A stretch of 64,000 nucleotides of DNA, taken from Zunongwangia pacifica. Lineage in GTDB: Bacteria; Bacteroidota; Bacteroidia; Flavobacteriales; Flavobacteriaceae. The stretch is from positions 1 to 64,000 of the forward strand of contig NZ_JAKHSK010000022.1 of the NCBI RefSeq assembly GCF_023499215.1. The letters run 5' to 3'. Positions 8,103 to 25,140 of this stretch are shown piece after piece. The position numbers were made by a program, and so were the translations under genes. Position 1 is the first letter of the stretch; each line of letters opens with the position of its first letter. Below the pieces are notes generated by a model, which saw only the letters and a list, made by a program, of their open reading frames with translations, had not been told where the DNA came from and searched no databases.

Positions 8103-9569
8103 ATGATGAAAACATATAAAATTACAGCAATTTTTATTTCTGTTTTATTTTGGATTTCTTGTGATACAGACCAATTAGAACAGACGGACCCTAATCAACT
8201 TTCTCCTGAAACATTTTTTAAGAGTGAAGCACAGGTGAAAGCATCGGTGAATGCTATCTATGCCAATTTGCAAACAATAGGTTCATATAGTAGAAATTAT
8301 TACTATATGATGGATAATATGGCACATGATAATGCAGCTAACATTCAGCAGGAAGCTAATAAAACCATATTCCTTAATTTTTCTTTTGATGCCGGTTCAG
8401 AATTGATTGAAGAGTTTTGGGATAGTGAATTTAGAGGAATTAATAAAGCCAATTTTGTAATTGACAATACAGATAGAATTAATGAAATCCTGAATTCCCT
8501 TTTAAGTCAGGAAATGAAAGATAAATATATAGGCGAGGCAAAATTTCTTCGAGCGCTATATTATTTCAATTTAGTGACAAGGTATGGAGATGTGCCATTA
8601 ATTACCTCTGTTCCAGAGGAAAATAAAGGGGTTCCTAGAACGGCTTCTGAAGAAGTGTATGCACAGATTATAGCTGATTTAAAAGATGCTTCCCAGGTGT
8701 TGTTACCTAAAGCTGAAGAAGAAAACGGAAGAGCAACCCGTGGTGCGGCGTATGCACTTTTAGGGAAAGTGTATTTATATCGGGAAAATTATGAAGAGGC
8801 AATGGAGGCTTTTGAAAATGTGTATGGAAAATATGCCCTGGCTGAAAATTATTATGATAATTTTAAAGAAGAAACAGAACATGGTCCTGAATCTATTTTT
8901 GCGGTAGAGTATGACGAGTCTATGCCAAATGGTGCTTTTTGGAATTCTACAGTAAATGCACGAGGTGGAAATGAATCTAGTTTAAGAGGTCAGTCTTACG
9001 GAATGTTCGATTGGTTTAATGCCTATCCATCAGATGAATTAAGAGCTGAATTTGAAGAAAACGACCCACGTTTTGATGAAAGCTTCTATATTGTTGGGGA
9101 TACTTATGCCGGTGGCGTTATTACAGAAATTAGCCTGGACCGACCTGCAGGTTGGAGAAAATATCAGAATTATTATAAAAGAACCAGTGAAAACCTTCAA
9201 TCTGGGATCAATATGAATGTAATTCGATATGCCGATGTTCTATTGATGATGGCAGAAGCTAGTAACGAGTTAGGGAATCAGGCTCAGGCAATTGGATATA
9301 TTAATGAGGTTCGAGATCGCGTTGATATGCCATTATTACAAAACGGACTTAGTAAAGATCAAGTATTTAAAGCCATAGTCCACGAGCGAAGAGTAGAATT
9401 GGCAGGAGAGCAAGTACGTTTTCCCGATCTGGTAAGATGGGGCCTTGCAGAACAAGAATTGGGAAAATACGGCTATCAGGAAGGAATTCATAATCTTTTT
9501 CCTATTCCAGAAGTCGAATTGAATACGAATGATAGCATAAATAATGGGGATCAAAATCCTGGATATTAA
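8103..9569 (+). CDS. SusD/RagB family glycan-binding lipoprotein
   Basis: A 488-residue surface lipoprotein that caps the SusC channel and binds the glycan. Its short signal peptide ends in a lipobox (LFWISC), so the mature protein starts at about Cys20. The SusD fold is seen in LSPETFFKSEAQVKASVNAIYANLQ, GEAKFLRALYYFNLVTRYGDVPLIT, the TPR-like middle ATRGAAYALLGKVYLY and the C-terminal ADVLLMMAEASNELG, VHERRVELAGEQVRFPDLVRWG and LFPIPEVEL...NPGY. Two adjacent ATGs begin the gene and the first is used. A hairpin terminator follows 55 bases after the stop, which may make susCD transcripts more abundant than those of the downstream enzymes. Confidence 0.95.
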   Translation: MMKTYKITAIFISVLFWISCDTDQLEQTDPNQLSPETFFKSEAQVKASVNAIYANLQTIGSYSRNYYYMMDNMAHDNAANIQQEANKTIFLNFSFDAGSELIEEFWDSEFRGINKANFVIDNTDRINEILNSLLSQEMKDKYIGEAKFLRALYYFNLVTRYGDVPLITSVPEENKGVPRTASEEVYAQIIADLKDASQVLLPKAEEENGRATRGAAYALLGKVYLYRENYEEAMEAFENVYGKYALAENYYDNFKEETEHGPESIFAVEYDESMPNGAFWNSTVNARGGNESSLRGQSYGMFDWFNAYPSDELRAEFEENDPRFDESFYIVGDTYAGGVITEISLDRPAGWRKYQNYYKRTSENLQSGINMNVIRYADVLLMMAEASNELGNQAQAIGYINEVRDRVDMPLLQNGLSKDQVFKAIVHERRVELAGEQVRFPDLVRWGLAEQELGKYGYQEGIHNLFPIPEVELNTNDSINNGDQNPGY

Positions 9570-9624
9570 TCAAAATTCCAATGATTAAAACTAGCAAAGT
9601 CTATTTAACGTAAAGTTTAAAATA

Positions 9625-9671
9625 AGGTAGCTTCTTCTTAATTAAATTCGAGAGGCTACCTGTTTTTAATT
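9625..9671 (+). terminator. Rho-independent-like terminator after susD
   Basis: Arms AGGTAGC (9625-9631) and GCTACCT (9655-9661) are perfectly complementary across a 23-base loop and are followed by GTTTTTAATTTTCTTTTT. The stem is short and the loop long, so it may act as a partial attenuator. Confidence 0.55.
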
Positions 9672-9826
9672 TTCTTTTTAATAGACATTCTGATCTTTTT
9701 CTTTTGGCAGAGAGCATAGTGATAATTACAATATAAGTAAAAAAATAAGCCTATTTTTTTAATAACTAGATTTACATCTATTTGTTATCTAGTGAATTGC
9801 AAACTATTCTGTTGAATAGCTCTAAA

Positions 9827-9856
9827 ATGTAACGCAATTGAAAGTTTTTGTTACAT
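9827..9856. promoter_or_regulatory. Spaced inverted repeat upstream of the GH95 gene
   Basis: ATGTAAC (9827-9833) and GTTACAT (9850-9856) are perfect inverted half-sites with 16 bases between them, about 140 bases before the GH95 start. It could be a regulator binding site in front of the enzyme operon. Symmetry and position are the only support. Confidence 0.3.
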
Positions 9857-9998
9857 GCAGGGAAAGATACCTAGTATATATTCAAGTAAATTGCTTTCTA
9901 AATTTTTGCAGAGTTTTACCCAATCTTACCCCCTAAAATGATGCATGGTTTACGTTATGACATGATCACTGGATGCTCTGGTGATAACTAAAAAAGTT

Positions 9999-12453
9999 AT
10001 GAAGAGATTTTGTCAAATTTTAAGTATTTTATTGCTGTTGGGAATATCCAACGGATATTCTTTTCAGGATACTTTAATGACTTTAAATTACGATGAGCCT
10101 GCGAAAGTTTGGGAGGAGGCATTGCCAGTAGGGAATGGTCGTCTGGGAGCAATGATTTATGGCAGAACAGGTATTGAGACCATTCAATTAAACGAAGAAA
10201 CCGTTTGGGCCGGCGAGCCGGGAAATAATGTGGTCCCTCTAAGTAAAGAACAATTGCAGGAGATAAGGCAGGCTATTTTTCAGGAAGAATATCTAAAAGG
10301 ACAACAACTAGCAGATAAATATCTCTCACGAAAAGATAATAACAGCGGAATGAGCTACCAGACGGTAGGCGATCTAATTTTGACATTCCCAAATTCAGAA
10401 GCTGTTCAGGACTATCATCGCGAATTAGATATCAGCAAAGCCCTCAGTACTGTTACTTACGAAATTGGTGATGTTGAATATAAGCGACGTATCATCTCTT
10501 CTTTTACAGACGATGTGATTATGGTGGAGCTTACTGCAAGTAAACCTGGAAGTATTTCTTTTGAAATGAGCTTAAAAAGTCCACAAAAAAGTCATGTTAT
10601 TCAGATTAAAAATGATGAGGTATGGCTTTCCGGGACTTCCTCAGATCAAGAAAATAAAAAGGGGAAAGTAAAATTTCTGGCAATCGCAAAACCTAAAATC
10701 GAAGGGGGGAAAATTGTAGCCACAGATAGTAGCTTAAAAATCACAGGAGCTAACCGTGCCGTAATCTACATTTCGATCGCTACTAATTTTAAAAACTATA
10801 AAGATCTTTCGGAAGATACAGAAAGCAAGGCCGTTAGATTATTAAACTCGGTGTATAAAAATGAATTTGATAAGTCTCTAAACACCCACATTTCAAAGTA
10901 TCAGAACTATTTTAACAGGGTACAACTCGATTTGGGAACTTCAGAAGCTATAAAGAAACCAACCAACATTCGGCTTCAGGAATTTAATGAAAATCACGAT
11001 CCGCAGCTTATATCGCTATATTTTCAGTTTGGGCGCTATCTTTTAATTTCCAGCTCTATACCGGGAACACAACCTGCCAATCTTCAGGGGATCTGGAATA
11101 AAGAAATCAACGCACCCTGGGACAGTAAGTACACGGTAAATATCAATACCGAAATGAATTACTGGCCTGCTGAGGTGACTAACCTTTCAGAAATGCATAA
11201 ACCCCTTTTTGGTTTAGTTAATGATATTTCTGAAACAGGGAAAGAGTCCGCTGAAAAAATGTATCATGCCCGGGGCTGGAACATGCACCACAATACTGAT
11301 ATCTGGAGAATTTCTGGAGTTGTAGATCCGCCTTTCTATGGATTATGGCCACACGGTGGAGGTTGGCTGAGTCAGCACTTATGGCAACATTATTTGTTTA
11401 CCGGTGATACCGAATTTTTAAAAGAAGTATATCCTATTTTAAAGGGCGCGGCGTTATTTTACAAAGATATCCTACAACAGGAGCCCGTTAATAAATGGAT
11501 GGTGGTAAATCCTTCTAATTCTCCCGAAAATGGACATCCTGAAGGTACAAGTCTGGCCGCAGGCACTACCATGGGAAACCAGATAGTGTATGATGTTTTT
11601 TCAAATATTCTGGAAGCTTCCCTGATTTTAAATAATGATAAAAAATTTACCGACAGTATTAAAAATACGATTCCAAATCTTCCCCCTATGCAAATTGGCA
11701 GGTGGGGACAATTACAGGAATGGATGAAAGACTGGGATCGGCAGGATGATAAACATCGTCATGTTTCGCATTTATACGGACTTTTTCCTTCTAATCTTAT
11801 TTCTCCTTATCGTACTCCAAAATTATTTGTAGCCGCAAAAAATTCTTTGCTGGCCCGGGGTGACGAATCTACCGGATGGTCTATGGGCTGGAAGGTGAAT
11901 TTATGGGCACGTCTTTTGGACGGAGACCATGCGCTGGCACTTATTCACGATCAGTTAACGCCAAGCAGGCAGGCAGGCCATGGGGAGCAAGGAGGAACGT
12001 ATCCAAATCTTTTCGATGCGCATCCGCCATTTCAGATCGATGGAAATTTTGGGTGTACTGCAGGAATTGCCGAAATGCTGTTACAAAGCCAGGATGGCGC
12101 GGTTCATATTTTACCTGCGCTTCCTTCTACATGGAATAAAGGAGAAGTAAAAGGCTTAAAAGCCCGGGGTAATTTTGAAATCGATATCGCCTGGGAAGAG
12201 AACAAACCGGTTAAAGTGAACATCATTTCAGCCATTGGTGGAAATTGTAGATTACGTTCCTATTATCCGCTTTCAGGTGATGGATTAAAAAAAGCTACCG
12301 GTGTAAATCCTAATCCGCTTTTTAAACTTCCCCAGACTAAAGAGCCACTCATCTCTTCAGAAGCAACTATAAAAGTTCCTGAATTACAACCGGTCTATGA
12401 GTATGATCTGGAGACAGAAGCAGGAAAAGAATATATCATAAAGCTTGCGAGGA

Positions 12454-12461
<8 letters not shown>
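9999..12461 (+). CDS. GH95 alpha-L-fucosidase/alpha-L-galactosidase
   Basis: An 820-residue secreted glycoside hydrolase of family 95, close to the family's usual length. Signal peptide [22 protein letters not shown]-terminal beta domain with the hallmark [14 protein letters not shown]...[14 protein letters not shown]. The (alpha/alpha)6 catalytic core contains [25 protein letters not shown] (catalytic Asn region), [10 protein letters not shown] (acid region), [14 protein letters not shown] and [18 protein letters not shown]95 enzymes remove alpha-1,2-L-fucose, or alpha-L-galactose from complex xylans. In this PUL the second role is likelier. A GTG start at 9981 is possible, but the ATG at 9999 gives a normal signal peptide. 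The stop overlaps the start of the GH3 gene by 8 bases, so the two are translationally coupled. Confidence 0.93.
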
Positions 12462-18878
<6,417 letters not shown>

Positions 18879-18883
18879 AAGAT

Positions 18884-20050
18884 ATGAACCCAATGCAACT
18901 CATAATAGTCATTTTGCTTGCTATTTTTTCTTTTTCGGTTTCAGCGCAAACTGATGATAAGGTAAAGGAAGATTTTCAAGCTTCATTGGTGAATCAGCCG
19001 GGCAGGGAATTCCCACAGGTAAACTCTGAAGGTCGCGTAAGAGTCCGCATTGAAGCTCCGCAGGCCAATAAAGTGCAACTTGATATTGGCGGGGTAAAAT
19101 ATGACCTCGAAAAGAACGAAGAAGGTGTTTGGACAGGAGAATCAGCTCCGCAGGATGAAGGTTTTCATTATTATCAGCTAAATATCGATGGCGCGTCGGT
19201 TCCAGATCCCGGTTCAAAATATTATTACGGGGCGGGTCGATGGGGCAGTGGTATTGAAATTCCCGCTCATGATAGGGAGTTTTATGCTATGAAAGATGTA
19301 GCACATGGTAGTATTACTGAAAATATTTATTTTTCTGAAATCACTAAGGATTGGCGTCGCAATTTTGTGTACCTGCCACCCGGATATTTTGAAAATTCAG
19401 AAGAACGCTATCCGGTACTTTATCTTCAGCATGGTAGCTATGAAGATGAAACCGGATGGGCTTCCCAGGGACATACTAATCTAATTCTGGACAATCTTAT
19501 TGCTTCTGGTAAAGCCAAAAAGATGATTGTGGTTATGGATAATGGCTATGCCTACAAACCGGAAGCAATGCAAAATGCTAAGAATGGCTATCCAAAGTCT
19601 TCTTTTGAAGAAGTCCTTATCGAAGAGGTTATTCCTAATATCGATAAAAAATTCAGGACAAAATCCAGTAGGGAAGATCGCGCCATTGCCGGACTTTCCA
19701 TGGGTGCTAATCAAACGATGAGAATCATAATGAATAATTTGGATCTGTTTGCCTACTACGGTGGTTTCAGCGGAACATCAAATTATCCTGGAAAAGAAAA
19801 AATTGATCCCGAAACATTTCTGCACGGTGCTTTTAACGATGCCAATGAGGTCAATGAAAAACTGAAAGTGCTTTGGCTTGGTCTTGGAACCAGGGAGCCC
19901 GAAGTGTTTTTTAAGACTGTAGGCGATTTTAGGGAAATGGCAGAAAAGAAAGGGATCAACTATACTTTTTATGAGTCACCAGAAACGGCACACGAATGGC
20001 TTACCTGGCGCAGATGTTTACATCAGTATGCTCAATTATTATTTAAATAG
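18884..20050 (+). CDS. CBM48-CE1 esterase, second stand-alone copy
   Basis: A 388-residue secreted esterase with the same layout as the gene before it, 5 bases upstream. Signal peptide about 1-21 (LLAIFSFSVSAQ), CBM48-like domain about 40-130 (GFHYYQLNIDGASVPDPGSKYYYG), CE1 domain about 140-388 with YLQHGSYEDETGWASQGHTN, Ser272 in GLSMGANQTMR and His in ETAHEWLTWRRCLHQYAQLLF. The acid loop reads LGLGTREPEVF, again with Glu where Asp is usual. Such CBM48-CE1 proteins in Bacteroidota xylan PULs release ferulate or acetate. The specificity difference between the copies is not readable. Confidence 0.9.
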   Translation: MNPMQLIIVILLAIFSFSVSAQTDDKVKEDFQASLVNQPGREFPQVNSEGRVRVRIEAPQANKVQLDIGGVKYDLEKNEEGVWTGESAPQDEGFHYYQLNIDGASVPDPGSKYYYGAGRWGSGIEIPAHDREFYAMKDVAHGSITENIYFSEITKDWRRNFVYLPPGYFENSEERYPVLYLQHGSYEDETGWASQGHTNLILDNLIASGKAKKMIVVMDNGYAYKPEAMQNAKNGYPKSSFEEVLIEEVIPNIDKKFRTKSSREDRAIAGLSMGANQTMRIIMNNLDLFAYYGGFSGTSNYPGKEKIDPETFLHGAFNDANEVNEKLKVLWLGLGTREPEVFFKTVGDFREMAEKKGINYTFYESPETAHEWLTWRRCLHQYAQLLFK

Positions 20051-20104
20051 AAGAAATACAAGTACAAAAGTTTATAATTAAAATTAATACAAGAACTCGA
20101 TAGA

Positions 20105-21853
20105 ATGAAAAAACCATTTAAATCACCATTTTACAAGTACAGCCCCGCACTTATTTTAATGACGTTACTGCTGTTCTCATTTTCAGGAAATAAAAATGAT
20201 CATGAACCACAACCCAAACTAGCAACTAACGAACCGGTTTTTTTAAGTGCTACTTACAAAGGCGAGGATGAGGTTTATAAGAAATACCCACTAAGAGAAG
20301 GAGAATTCTATAACCCGATACTTCAGGGAACCTATCCAGATCCTGCCATTACCCGCAAAGGAGATGATTATTATATGGTTTGTTCCTCTTTTGCCATGTT
20401 CCCCGGTGTACCGATTTTCCATTCTAATGATCTGGTAAACTGGACACAGATTGGGCACGTATTAGACCGAACTTCCCAGTTGGACGTTCACGATACCGGA
20501 ATAAGTCAGGGAGTTTATGCACCGGGAATAACTTACAACGAAAATAACGATACTTTTTATATGATTACTACTGCATTTGCTGGTGGAGCAGGAAATATCG
20601 TGGTAAAAACCAAAGATCCTAAGAAGGGCTGGAGCGAACCTTATAAACTAAATTTTGCCGGGATCGATCCATCTATTTTCTTTGATGATGACGGTAAAGC
20701 TTATGTGGTACACAACGATGCGCCAGAAAAAGCACTTTATCAGGGACATCGAGTGATTAAAATCTGGGAATACGATGTAGAAAAAGATCAGATTATTGAA
20801 GGAACCGATAAGGTTATCGTAAACGGAGGGGTAGATCTTGAAGATAAACCCATCTGGATCGAAGCACCACATGTCTATAAAAAAGACGGACTTTACTATT
20901 TAATGTGTGCTGAAGGTGGTACCGGTGGCTGGCATAGCGAAGTTGTTTTTGTAAGTGACAACCCAAAAGGGCCTTATGAGCCTGCACCAAGTAATCCTAT
21001 TTTAACTCAGCGTTATTTTCCTAAGGACCGTGAGAATATGGTAGACTGGGCTGGGCATGCCGATATTGTTAAAGGGCCAAATGATAAATATTACGGTGTT
21101 TTTCTTGCCATTCGCCCAAATGAAGCCGGGCAGGTAACTACCGGAAGAGAAACTTTTATTTTACCTGTGGACTGGTCTGGAAAATTCCCGGTTTTTGAAA
21201 ACGGACTGGTACCTATGGAACCAAAACTTGAAATGCCAGCAGGGGTAGAGAATCACACTGGGAAAGATGGATTTTTCCCTAATGGTAATTTTACTTTTAC
21301 AGACGATTTCCAGGCAGATACCCTGGATTATCGATGGATAGGCCTACGAGGACCCAGAGAGGCGTTTATGAAAAAAACTAAAGACGGACTTCAGCTGGAA
21401 CCTTTCGCGACAGATATTAATGAACTCGCTCCAACGTCTACCTTGTTCCATCGCCAGATGCATAAAAACTTTAGCTTTATGACTAAGATGAAGTACAAAC
21501 CTAAGTCTGCCGAAGATATGGCCGGAATTACCTGTTACCAGAATGAGCGTTTTAATTATGCCTTCGGGATTACCCGAAAAGACAAGGATTATTACCTGCT
21601 TTTGGAAAGAACCGAAAACGGTGAATCTAAAATTATAGCAAGCAAGAAAATTGATCTGGATAATCCTGTTTCTCTAAAAGTACAGGCTAACGGAGATGAG
21701 TACGAATTTAGCTATGCGCTTGATGGAGAGAATTACGAAAACCTTGGTGGGAAAGTATCCGGGGATATTCTTTCTACAAATGTGGCAGGAGGTTTTACAG
21801 GTGCGATGGTGGGGCTTTATGCCACTTCTGCCAATGATGCTACACCAAATTAA
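20105..21853 (+). CDS. GH43 beta-xylosidase/alpha-L-arabinofuranosidase
   Basis: A 582-residue family 43 glycosidase. The N-terminal hydrophobic segment (PALILMTLLLFSFSG) is a signal or anchor; no Cys follows it, so it is not a lipoprotein. The five-bladed propeller spans about 60-370 with the general-base Asp in GTYPDPAITRKGDDYYMVCSS, the pKa-modulating Asp in GIDPSIFFDDDGKAY and the acid Glu in WIEAPHVYKKDGLYYL. A C-terminal beta-sandwich (about 390-582) matches the accessory domain of xylan-active GH43 members. It is exo-acting on xylo-oligosaccharides or arabinose branches. It lies in the same operon, 54 bases after the esterase. Confidence 0.9.
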   Translation: MKKPFKSPFYKYSPALILMTLLLFSFSGNKNDHEPQPKLATNEPVFLSATYKGEDEVYKKYPLREGEFYNPILQGTYPDPAITRKGDDYYMVCSSFAMFPGVPIFHSNDLVNWTQIGHVLDRTSQLDVHDTGISQGVYAPGITYNENNDTFYMITTAFAGGAGNIVVKTKDPKKGWSEPYKLNFAGIDPSIFFDDDGKAYVVHNDAPEKALYQGHRVIKIWEYDVEKDQIIEGTDKVIVNGGVDLEDKPIWIEAPHVYKKDGLYYLMCAEGGTGGWHSEVVFVSDNPKGPYEPAPSNPILTQRYFPKDRENMVDWAGHADIVKGPNDKYYGVFLAIRPNEAGQVTTGRETFILPVDWSGKFPVFENGLVPMEPKLEMPAGVENHTGKDGFFPNGNFTFTDDFQADTLDYRWIGLRGPREAFMKKTKDGLQLEPFATDINELAPTSTLFHRQMHKNFSFMTKMKYKPKSAEDMAGITCYQNERFNYAFGITRKDKDYYLLLERTENGESKIIASKKIDLDNPVSLKVQANGDEYEFSYALDGENYENLGGKVSGDILSTNVAGGFTGAMVGLYATSANDATPN

Positions 21854-21865
21854 TCTTATATTAAA

Positions 21866-23186
21866 TTGAAAATTTTAAGAATTTTAAATAAAGCTGTGAC
21901 TGTATTAGCCATCATTTTGGTTAATACAGTCACAGCTCAAAAACCAATTATTCAAACCAAATATACCGCAGATCCTGCACCAATGGTGTATAATGATACT
22001 ATTTTCCTGTACACCTCACACGATGAAGATGATGCAGAAGGCTTTAAAATGTTGGATTGGCTGCTGTACACCTCAACAGATATGGTAAATTGGACCGAAC
22101 ATGGAGCGGTGGCTTCCCTAAAAGATTTTAGCTGGGCGCCGCAGGATAATGGGGCATGGGCTGTGCAGTGTATTGAAAGAGATGGTAAATTTCTACCTTT
22201 ATTGCCCTATGCACGGTAGCGGTATTGGGGTTTTAGTTTCCGATAGTCCTTACGGTCCATTTAAAGATCCCCTGGGGAAAAGACTAATTGATACCGACCA
22301 TATCTGGAATGATATAGATCCTTCTCCGTTTATCGATGACGACGGGCAGGCATATCTATATTGTGGAAATCCAGATGTTTATTATGTAAAACTGAATGAA
22401 GATATGACCTCTATTGAAGGAGATGTTATAAAAATCGATTCTAAACCAGAGAATTACCAGGAAGGCCCATGGGTGTGGAAGCATGATGACTATTATTATC
22501 TGGGGTACGCTTCTACCTGTTGTCCAGAAGGTTTAGGCTATGCCATGAGCAATTCCCCCGAAGGTCCTTGGGAATACAAAGGAATGATTATGGATGCTAC
22601 CGAAAAAACACGAGGAAATCATCCCGGGATTATCGAATATAAAGGGAAATCCTACGCTTTTGGTCACAGTTATGATATTCTTAAAAGCAAGACCTCAACC
22701 TTTTACGAAAGACGTTCTGTAGATGCTGCTGAAATGAAATATAATGAAGATGGAACCATTCAGACAATTCCTTACTGGAATGATAAGGCCCCTGATCAAA
22801 TAGAAAACCTGAACCCTTTCCAGAGAACAGAAGCAGAAACAATTGCTTGGAGTGAAGGTATTAAAACCCGAAAAGAACAGGATATGATCTATGTCACCCA
22901 CATTAATAATGGAGATTATATGATGGTGCAGGGAGCAGATTTTAAAGATGGAGCCTCAACATTCAATATTTCTGCAAAGCCTTTTTCAGGAGGAATTATA
23001 GAAATCCGCCTTGATTCTAAAGAAGGACAATTGATAGGAACCAGCAAAATCGATAAAAAAGGGGAAAATTATAAAATTTATACTTCAGAAGTAGAAAGAG
23101 TTCACGGTGTTCATGATATTTTCTTTGTTTTTAAAGGAGAAAGTGGGGAACTATTTCATCTGGATTACTGGGAATTTCAAAAATAA
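21866..23186 (+). pseudogene. GH43-CBM6 arabinofuranosidase gene broken by a +1 frameshift
   Basis: Two overlapping frames together encode one GH43-CBM6 protein of about 440 residues, similar to the intact copy at 25141. The first frame gives a signal peptide, [23 protein letters not shown] and CIERDGKF, then runs off. Comparison with the paralogue ([10 protein letters not shown]) places one extra C at 22193: without it the frame continues as FYLYCPMHGSGIGV. The second frame carries [31 protein letters not shown] (acid Glu) and a C-terminal CBM6 ([13 protein letters not shown]...FHLDYWEF). There is no ATG at the start either; the only in-frame candidate is TTG at 21866. The break could be real or a sequencing error. 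Both halves are otherwise well conserved, which suggests recent loss or error. Confidence 0.85.
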
Positions 23187-23189
23187 ATA

Positions 23190-25133
23190 ATGAATACTAT
23201 GAAAATATTTAGCCTGATTTGGTGTATGTTTTTAACTACTTTGATCGTTGCACAGGAAAAAGCATCAATCAATAGTCCAGACGGTAAACTGGAAGTTACG
23301 GTAGAGGTCGAAAACGGAAAACCATTTTACAGCGTGATTTACAATAAAAAGACCATGTTGGGAAAATCTCCGCTTGGATTGGTGACAAACGAGGGTGATT
23401 TCACTTCAGCAATCAAATGGCTAGCGTCTTCTAAAGGCACGACCAGTTCAGAATATACGTTGGAAAAGATAAAACAATCTCAGGTTTCCTATAAGGCCAA
23501 TACGCTTAACGTTTCTTTTTCGAATGCTAAAGAACAAGAAATTGCTATGTATTTTCAGGTAAGCGATAATGATATCGCCTTTAGGTATCAATTACCTAAA
23601 TGGGGCGATACCCGGGCCTGTGTAGTGGAAAAAGAGTTAACAGGATATAATTTTCCGGCAGGGAGTACTTCATTTTTGTCGCCAATGATGCAATCTATGG
23701 GAGGCTTTGCCAGAACGGCGCCTAGCTACGAAAGTGGCTATTCAGCCGATGCCCAGCTTGAAAGCAATACATCTGAAACTGGTTATGTTTTTCCAAGCCT
23801 TTTTAAGATTGGGGAAAATGGATGGGTTTTACTTTCAGAAACCGGTGTTAGCAGTCTTTATACGGCCTCGCATTTAAGCAGTTTTAAAGATGGAATTTAC
23901 AGCGTAGCATATCCAGATCCTGCCCAAAATAACGGTTTTGGTAGCACGGGCGCTCAGATAGGCTTGCCGGGATATACACCCTGGAGAACCATTACGGTTG
24001 GGGAAACTTTAAAGCCTGTTGTGGAGACGACTATTCCTTATGATGCAGTAGATCAATTGTACGAGCCTTCTCAGGATTATAAATATGGAAAGGGAACATG
24101 GAGCTGGATCGTTTGGCAGGATAACAGTATGAATTATGAGGATCAGGTAAAATATATCGATCTGGCTGCGGCAATGGATTTTGAATATATTCTTATCGAT
24201 GCCTGGTGGGATGAACGGATAGGTTATGAAAAAATGGAAGAACTTATTGATTATGCCAAATCTAAAGGTGTAGATGTTTTTCTGTGGTATAATTCTAACG
24301 GAGTCGCTAATGACGCTTTTATGACGCCGCTTAACAAAATGAATACGTCCATAGCCCGAAAAAAGGAAATGAAATGGCTGAAAAAAGTGGGAGTTAAAGG
24401 ACTAAAAGTCGACTTTTTTGGAGGGGACAAACAGGAAACCATGAAGCTTTATGAAAACATACTTTCAGATGCTAATGATTACGGATTAATGGTTATTTTT
24501 CATGGAGCGACTCTTCCCAGAGGATGGGAGAAAATGTATCCTAATTTTGTAGGAAGCGAAGCTGTTCTTGCTTCAGAAATGCTTATTTTCTCTCAGGATG
24601 TAAGAAACAAAGAAGCGTTCTATGCTTCTATGCATCCATTTAGCAGAAATGCCGTTGCCAGTATGGAATTTGGCGGCATATTACTTAATAAATATCTTAA
24701 TAAAGGGAATAAAGAAGGCCAGGAGCGATTAACTACCGATGCTTTCCAGTTGGCGACGGGAGTTTTGTTTCAGAATCCCGTGCAAATGTTTGCCTTAACT
24801 CCCAATAACCTGGAAGATGTTCCAGAATTCGAACTGGATTTTTTAAAAGAATTACCAACTACCTGGGATGAAACCGTTTTTATTGACGGCTACCCTGGGA
24901 AATTTTCAGTTTTGGCAAGACGTCATGATCAAAGTTGGTATGTGGCCGGGGTTAATGCTGAAAAAAGCGTGAAGAAACTAAAACTGGAACTTCCCATGCT
25001 TGCTGGAAAAACCGTGACTTTATTTTCTGACGATAAGACAAAAGAAACCTATTTCAAAGAAATAAAGATTCCTTCTAGCGGTAAGGTTTCTGTAGATATT
25101 CAGCCTAATGGCGGATTTGTAATTAAAAATTAG
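23190..25133 (+). CDS. GH97 retaining alpha-galactosidase-type glycosidase (copy 1)
   Basis: A 647-residue secreted GH97 enzyme. Signal peptide [22 protein letters not shown], an N-terminal beta-sandwich ([21 protein letters not shown]), a central TIM barrel ([43 protein letters not shown]) and a C-terminal beta domain. GH97 splits into inverting enzymes (SusB type) and retaining ones in which an Asp is the nucleophile. Asp408 in [12 protein letters not shown] fits the retaining alpha-galactosidase group. In a xylan PUL it would remove alpha-galactose caps. It forms a pair with the preceding GH43-CBM6 gene, and the pair is repeated directly downstream. Confidence 0.9.
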   Translation: MNTMKIFSLIWCMFLTTLIVAQEKASINSPDGKLEVTVEVENGKPFYSVIYNKKTMLGKSPLGLVTNEGDFTSAIKWLASSKGTTSSEYTLEKIKQSQVSYKANTLNVSFSNAKEQEIAMYFQVSDNDIAFRYQLPKWGDTRACVVEKELTGYNFPAGSTSFLSPMMQSMGGFARTAPSYESGYSADAQLESNTSETGYVFPSLFKIGENGWVLLSETGVSSLYTASHLSSFKDGIYSVAYPDPAQNNGFGSTGAQIGLPGYTPWRTITVGETLKPVVETTIPYDAVDQLYEPSQDYKYGKGTWSWIVWQDNSMNYEDQVKYIDLAAAMDFEYILIDAWWDERIGYEKMEELIDYAKSKGVDVFLWYNSNGVANDAFMTPLNKMNTSIARKKEMKWLKKVGVKGLKVDFFGGDKQETMKLYENILSDANDYGLMVIFHGATLPRGWEKMYPNFVGSEAVLASEMLIFSQDVRNKEAFYASMHPFSRNAVASMEFGGILLNKYLNKGNKEGQERLTTDAFQLATGVLFQNPVQMFALTPNNLEDVPEFELDFLKELPTTWDETVFIDGYPGKFSVLARRHDQSWYVAGVNAEKSVKKLKLELPMLAGKTVTLFSDDKTKETYFKEIKIPSSGKVSVDIQPNGGFVIKN

Positions 25134-25140
25134 GCACTAT

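Larger units (their letters stand above)
9570..9998. other. Gap between susD and the enzyme genes
   Basis: 429 bases without a gene. It contains a terminator-like hairpin (9625-9671) and a spaced inverted repeat (9827-9856). The gap suggests that the enzyme genes from GH95 onward have their own promoter or depend on partial read-through. Confidence 0.6.

Noticed and set aside
11876-12139. 87-codon frame inside the GH95 gene
   Set aside because: It is a shadow frame inside a strongly conserved catalytic region of GH95.
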